From Pandoraea sp. PE-S2T-3 (GTDB lineage Bacteria > Pseudomonadota > Gammaproteobacteria > Burkholderiales > Burkholderiaceae), in contig NZ_NGUQ01000037.1 of assembly GCF_002179965.1 (NCBI RefSeq), forward strand, positions 1,010,866-1,074,865: 64,000 nucleotides of DNA, in the 5' to 3' direction. The notes under the pieces were generated by a model. It saw only the letters and a list, made by a program, of their open reading frames with translations, was not told where the DNA came from and made no database searches. Numbering within the stretch: position 1 is the first letter of the stretch; every line of letters starts with the position of its first letter. The translations under genes were made by a program, and so were the position numbers. This document shows, piece after piece, positions 1 through 7,908 of the stretch.

Positions 1-590
1 ATGCCGGCGGCGATATTCGAGCGCTTGTCCACGCCGAAGGCGGCGATCACGCCCATCATGATCGGAACCACACAGGCGCTGCGCGCGGTTGCGCTCGGCA
101 CGACGAGCGAGAGCAGGATGGTCACGGCGATGGCACCGATCATCACGCGGCGCGTACTCGTGCCGATTTTGGAAAGTGTGACGAGGGCGATGCGGCGGTC
201 GAGCCCGGTGAGCGTCATCGCGGCAGCGATGAACAACGCCCCGGCCACAAGCGCCAGTGCCGAATTGGAGAAGCCTGCGAGCGCCATGCTGATGGCACGC
301 GACGTGCCGTATTCGACGCTCGGATCTTGAATCGTAGGCGCGGTGCCGACGAGGAAGGCCATCAGCGACGTGATGATGATGGCGCTGGCTTCGTAGGAGA
401 CGGCTTCGGTAATCCACACCACCACGGCGAACGCGAGAATCGCGAGCATGCGGTGGCCGGCGACCGGCAGGTCATCGGGCATGGGGATCAGGAGCACGGC
501 AATCAGGACGACGATACCGGCGATCAGTCCTATGGGAACCGCTTTCTTCTGCTGGGGAGGGCTTTGCACAGAAACTTCAGGCGTGCTCAT
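1..590 (-). CDS. DASS/SLC13-family anion:sodium symporter, N-terminal part (cut by window edge)
   Basis: The 196 visible codons read as the start of a divalent anion:Na+ symporter (DASS, CitT-like), an inner-membrane carrier for dicarboxylates or related anions; the rest lies left of the window. Translation starts at the ATG at 588-590 with a short polar tail (residues 1-16), followed by hydrophobic segments at about 19-37, 46-60, 66-84, 99-125 and 148-165. The family is suggested by the WITEA segment near residue 59, the SNSALAL loop near 108 and the VPSATARSA loop near 164, which sits where family members carry their ion-binding SNT-type loop. No good Shine-Dalgarno is visible. The substrate cannot be told from this fragment. 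Confidence 0.75.
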   Translation of the reverse strand, partial: MSTPEVSVQSPPQQKKAVPIGLIAGIVVLIAVLLIPMPDDLPVAGHRMLAILAFAVVVWITEAVSYEASAIIITSLMAFLVGTAPTIQDPSVEYGTSRAISMALAGFSNSALALVAGALFIAAAMTLTGLDRRIALVTLSKIGTSTRRVMIGAIAVTILLSLVVPSATARSACVVPIMMGVIAAFGVDKRSNIAAG

Positions 591-918
591 AAGGGGGCTC
601 CAGAACGGAATGGCATGCCGGCAGTCGGCATGTCTTGAGAAACTGCCACGCGTGAACTGCGGGTTAATCCTAACCGCATTGATCTTGGCGAGGCAAGTGA
701 GAGACAAAGGGAAAAGCAAAGGCCGATGCGCTCGAAACACACGAGTGGCGCGGACCTTGCAAAGCAGGACCTTGGCTGGCATCGGGGGGCCGAGGGTACC
801 GTAGGCATCGGGCACCGGATAGCCCGGTCAATGCTTCGGTGAATTCGGCAAGCGCGAGCGCTGGTGCGGGCAAGCGCACCGTCTCGACCTGCCGAACGTG
901 TCGGGAGAGTCGGGAGAA
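591..918. other. Intergenic region, no gene seen
   Basis: The 328 bases between the anion symporter start and the end of the secreted-protein gene hold no frame with a plausible start and ribosome site. It presumably carries the symporter promoter; a small inverted repeat (atgccg / cggcat, 613-629) lies in the expected 5' leader. A 9-bp tandem duplication (900-917) sits at the far end. Confidence 0.5.
900..917. repeat. 9-bp tandem duplication just after a stop codon
   Basis: Two exact copies of gtcgggaga follow the TAA of the gene at 919-1437 with one or two bases between. It is the weakest member of the group of stop-codon-proximal tandem repeats in this window. Confidence 0.7.
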
Positions 919-1437
919 TTAGAAATGCAGTCCGAAGTACTCGGGCGAGGCGACGAACATTTGCTGCGGGTTCTGTGCCGGCCCCGATAACGCGCGATGC
1001 CAGACGGTCTGATACAGGCCCGTCAGCCCGGCGCGCGGTCCGGTGATGACCGTGTCGACGTGTTGCGTCACCCCGGCGTTGGCAAGGTTGCCGCCCAGCG
1101 TCTTCCCACCCACGATGATCGGCTCGGCAGCCCACGCGCCCGCTGCGCCGAACACGTCGTTCCATGGCGGCGGTACGGCATCGACCAGTGCGGGAGGCGG
1201 TGCGCCCGGCGGCGAGTGCGTCGGTGCACGAGCCGAACTGCGGGCCACACGCTTCGATCGTGTGGCCCGCGTCGGCCGGGTACCGGCGTTCGCGCTGGCT
1301 GTGTTGCCCGCGGATACGACCGAATGATCCGTCGTACCGGAGGGGGTGGCGGCATGTGCCGATGCCGGCATCCCCACGAACAACATCAACGCCAGCGCCG
1401 CAGCGGCGCCCAAGGGGCGAGAGAGCGACTTCGTCAT
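919..1437 (-). CDS. Secreted protein of unknown function (172 aa)
   Basis: I do not recognise the family. The protein begins with a basic start (MTKSLSR) and a hydrophobic stretch ending in an AHA-A type signal peptidase site near residue 29, so it should be exported to the periplasm or beyond. Residues 30-85 are Ser/Thr/Arg/Pro-rich and look disordered. The C-terminal half (about 88-172) looks folded, with a PPPWNDVF segment, an IIVGGKTLGGN turn and an aromatic end (YFGLHF). Apart from the export signal there is no cysteine or obvious catalytic motif. It is monocistronic, flanked by a symporter gene in the same orientation and by a divergent gor. The terminal Phe could suggest outer-membrane or beta-rich character, but that is a guess. 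Confidence 0.6.
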   Translation of the reverse strand: MTKSLSRPLGAAAALALMLFVGMPASAHAATPSGTTDHSVVSAGNTASANAGTRPTRATRSKRVARSSARAPTHSPPGAPPPALVDAVPPPWNDVFGAAGAWAAEPIIVGGKTLGGNLANAGVTQHVDTVITGPRAGLTGLYQTVWHRALSGPAQNPQQMFVASPEYFGLHF

Positions 1438-1997
1438 GACTTCCTCTTGTGCCGGCGGTCAGGTCCGCCTGTCTTGCAAGACATGACGCAACTTCCGGGC
1501 CATCGAGGACAACGTATTGATTCTTATGCACTTCTATTTCCACCAGTCGCGTGATGCCGGCGCGTTTCCTCAGAAGTGTTTCATTTCAGAAACGTCCGGC
1601 AGCCGCGATTGCTTCATCGTTGAAACATTTGGCGCCGCCTTGTGGGCGGGCACCCTGCTTCAACCGTGAAGCATTCATCGACTTTCGACGCTTTCGATTG
1701 TCGTCTTGCGTTTCGTCTGGCGCATTGATGCAAATCAATAAAAGTGCACGACCGTGCGAAAACCCGAATTGACGGATGACGCGCCATATGGCCGTTTCCG
1801 GTGGTCTCTGATCGCGGTATCGGACGACTCCGAAAGTGCGGCCCGGCTGCCGACGTGGGTATCGGGTCTCTGGCACAATCGCTCATCGCCAGACGCGATG
1901 GACACCAGCGCAGCCGCTATCGGCCGTGTTTGCGGATGTGCTCGCAGGGGTGCCCGCAGTTGTGCCCATGCCGTCGCATGACAACAAGGAGTCAGCA
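1438..1997. other. Divergent intergenic region upstream of gor, no gene seen
   Basis: 560 bases separate the divergent secreted-protein gene and gor. Open frames exist but none has a ribosome site or family-like protein. The stretch 1680-1770 is locally AT-richer and is the likely place for promoters. No clear -35/-10 pair could be chosen by eye. Confidence 0.45.
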
Positions 1998-3362
1998 ATG
2001 CCCCAGTTCGATGTGGATTTGTTCGTGATCGGTGCCGGTTCCGGCGGTGTGCGTGCGGCGCGCGTCGCGGCGCAATATGGTGCGCGCGTGAAAGTGGCCG
2101 AAGAGTTTCGGGTTGGCGGGACGTGCGTGATTCGCGGCTGCGTGCCGAAAAAGCTGCTCGTCTACGCGAGCCGCTTTGCGGATGAATTCGAAGACGCTGC
2201 CGGCTTTGGCTGGAATGTCGGCACGCCCACATTCGACTGGACGACGCTCATTGCCCGCAAGGACAGCGAGATTGCGCGGCTCGAGAATATCTATCGCACC
2301 AATCTGGAACGTGCGGGAGCCGAACTGATCGAGGCGCGTGCCGTGGTCGAAGGCCCGAACACCGTGGTGCTGCCCGCGACCGGCGAGCGCATCACCGCAA
2401 AACACATCCTGATCGCCACGGGCGGACGGCCTGCCGAACAACCGCACTTTGTCGGACGCGAGCATGCCATTTCGTCCAACGAGGTGTTTCATCTGGACAA
2501 GTTGCCTGAGCGCATCACGGTGATCGGCGGCGGGTATATCGCGGTCGAATTTGCCGGCGTCTTTGCCGGACTCGGCGCGAAGGTCACGCTCATCCATCGC
2601 GGCCCTCACCTGTTGCGTGGTTTCGATGAAGACGTGCGGACGTCGCTTGAAGCGGCCTACCGCGAACGTGGCATCGACATCGTGCTGGACCGTACCGTGG
2701 AACGTGTGGACAAGACGCAGGACGGCTTGCGCATTTCGCTTTCTGACGGCAGCACGCACGAGGCCGACGTGCTGCTCAGCGCGGCCGGGCGCGTGCCGTA
2801 CACGCAGGGACTGGGGTTGGCGGCGAGTGGTGTGGCGCTCAACGAAAAGGGCGCGGTGATCGTCGACGAGTTTTCACGCACCAACGTGCCGTCGATCTTC
2901 GCGGTCGGGGATGTCACCGATCGCGTCAATCTCACGCCGATGGCTATTCGTGAAGGTCAGGCATTCGCCGATACGGTCTTTGGCGAGCGCACGACGCGCG
3001 TCGATCACAAGCTCATTCCGACGGCCGTGTTCAGCACGCCCGAAATCGGGGTGGTCGGGCTCATCGAGAGTGAGGCCCGGGCACAGTATCCGCAACTCAA
3101 GGTGTACAAGGCCGTCTTCCGCCCGCTGAAAGCCACGCTCTCGGGGCGGCAGGAAAAGATCCTGATGAAGTTGCTGGTGGATGGCTCGACCGACCGGATC
3201 GTCGGCGCGCACATGGTGGGCGACCATGCCGGCGAGCAGGTGCAACTGCTCGGCGTTGCGCTGTCGATGGGGGCGACGAAAGCAGACTTCGACCGCACCC
3301 TCGCCGTGCATCCGACCGCCGCCGAGGAGTGGGTCACGATGCGCACGCCTGTGGCTGGCTGA
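1998..3362 (+). CDS. gor: Glutathione-disulfide reductase
   Basis: FAD-dependent cytosolic enzyme that reduces glutathione disulfide with NADPH. The 454-residue product has the FAD-binding GAGSGG (12-17), the redox-active disulfide Cys43-x4-Cys48 inside GGTCVIRGCVPKK, an NADP-type dinucleotide site (GGGYIAVEFAG) followed by the basic residues of IHRG and LLRG that favour NADPH over NADH, and the C-terminal active-site motif HPTAAEEW (His438, Glu443). Length and order match the glutathione reductase family rather than lipoamide or mercuric reductases. The ATG at 1998 was chosen over longer in-frame extensions because AAGGA lies 7 bases upstream. It is convergent with the next gene, with a perfect hairpin in the gap. 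Confidence 0.96.
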   Translation: MPQFDVDLFVIGAGSGGVRAARVAAQYGARVKVAEEFRVGGTCVIRGCVPKKLLVYASRFADEFEDAAGFGWNVGTPTFDWTTLIARKDSEIARLENIYRTNLERAGAELIEARAVVEGPNTVVLPATGERITAKHILIATGGRPAEQPHFVGREHAISSNEVFHLDKLPERITVIGGGYIAVEFAGVFAGLGAKVTLIHRGPHLLRGFDEDVRTSLEAAYRERGIDIVLDRTVERVDKTQDGLRISLSDGSTHEADVLLSAAGRVPYTQGLGLAASGVALNEKGAVIVDEFSRTNVPSIFAVGDVTDRVNLTPMAIREGQAFADTVFGERTTRVDHKLIPTAVFSTPEIGVVGLIESEARAQYPQLKVYKAVFRPLKATLSGRQEKILMKLLVDGSTDRIVGAHMVGDHAGEQVQLLGVALSMGATKADFDRTLAVHPTAAEEWVTMRTPVAG

Positions 3363-3384
3363 TATTGGCCCGAGGCTGTTGCGT

Positions 3385-3408
3385 GAGTCGCGTCGCTTGA
3401 CGCGACTC
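3385..3408. terminator. Hairpin between convergent genes
   Basis: A perfect 10-bp stem (gagtcgcgtc / gacgcgactc) with a gctt loop lies between gor and the convergent symporter gene. There is no U-run on either strand, so it may be a bidirectional hairpin-only terminator. Confidence 0.55.
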
Positions 3409-3419
3409 GTGTGAGCGCG

Positions 3420-3441
3420 TCCGCCTGAACGCCGCCTAAAC
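3420..3441 (-). repeat. 11-bp tandem duplication spanning a stop codon
   Basis: On the minus strand two near-copies, GTTTAGGCGGC and GTTCAGGCGGA, lie head to tail; the first contains the TAG stop of the NSS transporter. One of the stop-proximal tandem repeats of this window. Confidence 0.6.
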
Positions 3442-4896
3442 GCTCTGGTACCAGATACCGAGAATGGCGAGCGGCGTGAGCACCAGCAGAATCAGGCGCC
3501 ATACCGGCAGGAACCATTGCGCACGCGTGCCGATGAGCACCGTGCGCGCCTGCGGCCAGATGCGTGCGCCGACCAGAAACGCGACGCACAGGCCACCGGC
3601 GGGCATCAGCAGATTGATCGTCACAAAATCCATCAGATCGAAAATCGTCCGGCCGAACAGCAACACGTCGGACCACACACCGAACGAGAGCGCCGCGGGT
3701 GCGCCCAGCGAGAACGTGGCCGCCAGCACGGCCAACACCGCCGGGCCGCGCCGCCACTGATACTCGTCGATCAGAAACGCCGTGACCGGCTCGAACAACG
3801 ACACCGCCGAGGTCAGCGCGGCAAATAGCAGCAGCAGAAAAAAGGCAATCGCCACCAGATAGCCGAACGGCATCTGGGCGAAGATCGCAGGCATCGTGAT
3901 GAACGTCAGCCCCGGGCCCGCGTTGGCCGCAACGCCAAACGCAAACACCGCCGGCAAAATCATCAGTCCCGCCAGAATGCACGCTAGCGTCGCGAGTGTC
4001 GCCACCCAGACTGCCGAGCCTGCCAGCTTGGCATCCTTGGGCAGATACGAGCCGTAGACCACAATCATTCCCGCCCCGAGCGACAACGAGAAAAACGCCA
4101 GCCCCAACGCTTCGAGCAGCGTCTTGCCGCTGATCATCGAGAAGTCGGGCTTGAGGAACCACGCCACGCCTTCCATCGCACCGGGTAGCGTCAGCGCCCG
4201 CGCGATCACGGCGAGCATCAACAGAAACAGCGCGGGCATGAGCCATTTGCCCGCGCGCTCGATGCCCTTCTGCACGCCGGCCGCGACGATCAGTGCCGCC
4301 AGCCCGAGAAACACCGCCATGTTGGCGAGCGACGCCCATGGGTCGGCAATGAACGCCCCGAATTCGGCTTCCAGTCTCAACGTGTCAGGGGCGAGTACCG
4401 AGCCTTTGAGCGCACGCAGCAGATACGCGACCGTCCAGCCGCCGACCACCACGTAGAACGACAGAATGGCAAACGCATTGAACGTGGCAATGCGCCCCAC
4501 CCATGACCAGCCACGACCGCCTAGTTCACGCATTGCCGTGGTGGCGGATTTGCCGGTCAGCCGTCCGATGGTCATTTCGGCGAGCAGCAAGGCGACACCC
4601 AGCGTCAGCACGCATCCCAGATACACCACCAGAAACGCCCCGCCCCCGTGCTGCCCCACGACGTACGGAAACTTCCACACCGCACCGAGCCCTACCGCAG
4701 AGCCGGCGGCCGCGAGCACAAAGCCCATGCGCGAGCCCCACGTGCCGCGCACGGACGGGTCCGAATGATCGGCGTGGGTGGCGTGGGTGGAAGCGGTGGA
4801 ACTGGTGGAAGCGGACGACGCGGGAGCCGTACTGGAAACAACGGAGGCGGTCGCCGTAGATGGCGCCGCCGAGGGCGAGATGGGCAGATGGGACAC
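3436..4896 (-). CDS. Sodium-dependent transporter of the NSS/SNF family
   Basis: Inner-membrane symporter of the neurotransmitter:sodium symporter family; bacterial members usually carry amino acids or related amines. The family-defining first helix is present (WGSRMGFVLAAAGSAVGLGAVWKFPY, unwound sodium/substrate site) followed by GGGAFLVVY and about eleven further hydrophobic segments, giving 486 residues. A GTG at 4894-4896 was chosen as start because GGAGGAG lies just upstream; an ATG further up would add 25 residues without a ribosome site. Residues 1-45 are a Ser/Thr/Ala-rich tail of low complexity. The gene stands alone and converges on gor. The substrate cannot be predicted from the sequence. 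Confidence 0.88.
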   Translation of the reverse strand: MSHLPISPSAAPSTATASVVSSTAPASSASTSSTASTHATHADHSDPSVRGTWGSRMGFVLAAAGSAVGLGAVWKFPYVVGQHGGGAFLVVYLGCVLTLGVALLLAEMTIGRLTGKSATTAMRELGGRGWSWVGRIATFNAFAILSFYVVVGGWTVAYLLRALKGSVLAPDTLRLEAEFGAFIADPWASLANMAVFLGLAALIVAAGVQKGIERAGKWLMPALFLLMLAVIARALTLPGAMEGVAWFLKPDFSMISGKTLLEALGLAFFSLSLGAGMIVVYGSYLPKDAKLAGSAVWVATLATLACILAGLMILPAVFAFGVAANAGPGLTFITMPAIFAQMPFGYLVAIAFFLLLLFAALTSAVSLFEPVTAFLIDEYQWRRGPAVLAVLAATFSLGAPAALSFGVWSDVLLFGRTIFDLMDFVTINLLMPAGGLCVAFLVGARIWPQARTVLIGTRAQWFLPVWRLILLVLTPLAILGIWYQSV

Positions 4897-5134
4897 GTGT
4901 CTCCTCCGGGTCTGGACGTGCACGTGCTGCGACTTTCGCGTTGCTCGACAGCACGCCACGACAGTTGTCATGGGATGGCGTCAGGCAGGTTACGGGTGCA
5001 AAACAGGGTCACCGGTATGCCCGGCGATACGGCAGACGCGCGAGCGCGAGCCGACAGGCGACGCCATTAGGATGGTCGACGAGTCTACGCGGGAAAAGGT
5101 TCTGTCCGGTTTAGGAAACAGCCCAAAACCGTGA

Positions 5135-5158
5135 TCTCGCCCGGGGGTTTGGGCGAGA
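5135..5158 (-). terminator. Likely terminator of the PhyH-family gene
   Basis: An 8-bp stem (tctcgccc / gggcgaga) with an 8-base loop lies 30 bases past the stop of the minus-strand dioxygenase gene. Only a short T-rich stretch follows in the direction of transcription. Confidence 0.5.
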
Positions 5159-5189
5159 CCGGGTCAGGCGGATGATGTCAGCGCCCGAG

Positions 5190-5951
5190 TCAGTGCCCGA
5201 GTGCGACTTCACCCGCAGAGGCCGAACGCGAACCCGGCGTCGGCGGATTGCTCTCGCCGCGATACGCAAACACCACCGAGAACTTCGTGGTATCGCCCTC
5301 GTTGCGCCCGGCGGCATGGAACAACCCGCTGTGGAACAGCACGACGTCGCCCTGCGCCAGTTCGACCTGACGCCCGCGCGAGACGAGGGGTTGATTGTCG
5401 GGTTCATCAGGACGCAGAAAGTCCAGTGCGTCGAGCTGGTGTTCGCCGAGTTGCTCGCGGTGCGAGCCCGGGATGAAGCGCAGTGCGCCGTTGGCCAGCG
5501 TCTCCGGACCGAGCGCCAGCCACACCGAGATCAGCGAATTCTGCGGGAACGACCAGTAGCGGATATCGCGATGCCACCCCGTCGCCGTGCCGAAGTGCGG
5601 ATGCTTCGTCATCACGCAGTTGTGATGCGCGAGCGTGAGCACCACGTCTTCGCCGAAGATCTGCGCCAGCGATTCGATCAGGTCGGGCCGGGTCGCCCAG
5701 CCACGCAACGCGTCGCCACGGTCATAGGCCTTGAGCAGACGCCGCACGGTTTGCCCGCCTTCGGCGTCACGCGATGTCGGCGCGCCGGCGTAGCCCACAT
5801 CCGCCTCGAATTCCAGCGGCAGGGTCGCGGCGGCCAACTGCGCTCGCGCGTCGGCCAGAATCGCCTCGCAATCGGCCTGCGACACATAACGCGGCAGGAT
5901 CAGATAACCGTCTTCACGGAAAGCGTCGAGTTGCGATGCGGTGAGCGCCAT
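5190..5951 (-). CDS. Phytanoyl-CoA dioxygenase (PhyH) family protein
   Basis: Predicted Fe(II)/2-oxoglutarate-dependent oxygenase of 253 residues. The metal ligands are visible: HRD (His127, Asp129) and the distal His212 in FHSGLFHAAGRN, with the usual GDVVLFH strand before it and an N-terminal FREDGYLIL motif typical of PhyH proteins. The substrate is unknown; bacterial members hydroxylate varied small molecules. The ATG at 5949-5951 was preferred because the family starts at this point, although its ribosome site is weak; a longer frame would add 39 residues. A Ser/Pro-rich C-terminal tail (about 232-253) follows the fold. The stop region has a 12-bp in-frame duplication that adds a second TGA. 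Confidence 0.85.
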   Translation of the reverse strand: MALTASQLDAFREDGYLILPRYVSQADCEAILADARAQLAAATLPLEFEADVGYAGAPTSRDAEGGQTVRRLLKAYDRGDALRGWATRPDLIESLAQIFGEDVVLTLAHHNCVMTKHPHFGTATGWHRDIRYWSFPQNSLISVWLALGPETLANGALRFIPGSHREQLGEHQLDALDFLRPDEPDNQPLVSRGRQVELAQGDVVLFHSGLFHAAGRNEGDTTKFSVVFAYRGESNPPTPGSRSASAGEVALGH

Positions 5952-6068
5952 GATGGTCAGCCGGACAGGCAGAAATCGGTGTTTTAGGGGAGAGTTCGGT
6001 GGCGTTGCAGGGTAATTCGGAGAGACTGAACGACGCTGGCCGTGAAGCGGCGACGGCGCGTCGCGCAC

Positions 6069-6440
6069 TCAGGCGGCGCGTTTGCGTCGTCGGGGCGGGA
6101 GTTCGGCGGCGGGCTTGCGTTCGATCTTCGGTTCAGGCTGCGGCACGTCGGTGCCCGGCAGCGAGGGCTGCGGGTTGCCACCGGCCGGGCGCGGCGTGTC
6201 GACCACGCTGCGCAAACGATCGAGTTCGCGCGTGAGCTTCGCCAATTGGTATTCGAGCTGGCAGTTCTTGCGATACAACGTCCGCATTTTCTGGCTGAGC
6301 GCCTGCGTCTGCGTCCAGTACTCCGGATACATGACGAAACGCCCATCCGGGCGCTCGACGACGCCCAACCCGCTCTGCCCCATCACGTCGATGGTTTCCA
6401 GCGCGTAGCGTCGAACTTTTTTTACCGTACCTGCCGCCAT
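6069..6440 (-). CDS. Small coiled-coil protein of unknown function (123 aa)
   Basis: I do not recognise a named family. The N-terminal 45 residues look like a compact domain (KKVRRYALETIDVMGQSGLG, then RPDGRFVMYPEYW); residues 47-78 form a heptad-rich helix likely to be a coiled coil (ALSQKMRTLYRKNCQLEYQL and on); the tail is Pro-rich and ends in a basic PPRRRKRAA cluster that could contact nucleic acid. The ATG at 6438-6440 is the only sensible start. It lies 117 bases upstream of the PhyH gene on the same strand, so co-transcription is possible. The domain reading is by eye. Confidence 0.6.
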   Translation of the reverse strand: MAAGTVKKVRRYALETIDVMGQSGLGVVERPDGRFVMYPEYWTQTQALSQKMRTLYRKNCQLEYQLAKLTRELDRLRSVVDTPRPAGGNPQPSLPGTDVPQPEPKIERKPAAELPPRRRKRAA

Positions 6441-6612
6441 TTATTTCCTACAGTCCCAGCCTGAGAGAGTCAGGCGCGGCATTTTGCCATGAATTCGCCC
6501 TCGCCGGGCGGCAAACCCGCACCGGGATGGCGATTTATTTTCGCCCGTCGGCCCCGCCAGCCGGGGCTCTGCGTACAACACACCGCGATTGGCGTGCAAC
6601 ACCGCCGCATTG

Positions 6613-6903
<291 letters not shown>

Positions 6904-6951
6904 TCACCGTAACTATACCGCGACCTGCGTAGGCCCTGCGGCCATCAACTG

Positions 6952-7857
6952 TCACAAACTGTGACTGTCGAGCGTGGCCCCGCCGGTGTACACCACGCAC
7001 TGCTCGCCTCTCACGAAGCCCACAAGCGTGACGCCCGCCGCCGCTGCGGTGCGCACCGCAAGCGCCGTGGCCGCCGAGACGGCCGCCACCATCGGAATGC
7101 CGACTTGCGCCGCCTTTTGCACGATCTCGACGCTCGCGCGGCTCGTCATCAGCACGAAGCCCGCGTCGAACGCCTGCCCCTCGCGCGCCAACGCGCCAAT
7201 CAGCTTGTCGAGCGCATTGTGGCGCCCCACGTCTTCGCGCAGACACAGAATCTCGCCTGTCGACGAACACCACGCCGCGCCGTGCACTGCACCGGTCACC
7301 GCATTGAGCGACTGGTGCTTCGCGAGCCCCGCGTGCGCAGCGGCCAGCGCCGCATGCGACACGCGCAGAGGCGCGCCTGCGGCGGGTAACGGACGAAGGA
7401 CCTGATCGAGGCTCTCGGTGCCGCACAGTCCACAGCCGGTGCGACCGGTCAGATTACGGCGCCGCTCCTTGAGACCGGCAAACGCCCGCGACGAGATCTC
7501 GACATGCGCCGTGACACCCAGCGTCGTCGCCGACACATCCACGCCGTAACACTCGCCGCGCTGACGCAGAATGCCCTCGGACAACGCAAACCCGAGCGCG
7601 AAGTCTTCGATATCGGCCGGGGTGGCGAGCATCACGACATGCGAGATGCCGTTGAATTCAAGGGCAACGGGGACTTCCTCGGCCAGTTCGTCGCTGGCTT
7701 GCTGCCAGCCGCCATGCCGGAACCGCCGCACCTCGAAGCCGGCGTGCGTAGCCACGCTCGCCGGGTCGATCGCTACCGGGGCGACATCACACACCGGGCC
7801 GCCGTCAGCGCCGTCGCCACCGGGCGTCGCTCGCCCGGTGTGCAGAGTTTCAGACAT
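6952..7857 (-). CDS. fdhD: FdhD, sulfurtransferase for formate dehydrogenase maturation
   Basis: FdhD takes sulfur from the cysteine desulfurase IscS and passes it to the bis-MGD molybdenum cofactor of formate dehydrogenases, giving the sulfido ligand needed for activity. The 301-residue product carries the essential CxxC loop in RTGCGLCGTESL (Cys142, Cys145), the E-V-P-V-ALEFNG start of the fold, and the cofactor-binding segment REDVGRHNALDK. The ATG at 7855-7857 was chosen because GAAGG lies 7 bases upstream; a TTG two codons earlier lacks a site. The gene follows the formate dehydrogenase alpha gene by 51 bases on the same strand, so the enzyme and its maturase are probably co-transcribed. 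Confidence 0.95.
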   Translation of the reverse strand: MSETLHTGRATPGGDGADGGPVCDVAPVAIDPASVATHAGFEVRRFRHGGWQQASDELAEEVPVALEFNGISHVVMLATPADIEDFALGFALSEGILRQRGECYGVDVSATTLGVTAHVEISSRAFAGLKERRRNLTGRTGCGLCGTESLDQVLRPLPAAGAPLRVSHAALAAAHAGLAKHQSLNAVTGAVHGAAWCSSTGEILCLREDVGRHNALDKLIGALAREGQAFDAGFVLMTSRASVEIVQKAAQVGIPMVAAVSAATALAVRTAAAAGVTLVGFVRGEQCVVYTGGATLDSHSL

Positions 7858-7908
7858 CGTCAAACCTTCGCTCCACTTGTCATTGCTGCTAATCCAAACG
7901 TACTCGGC

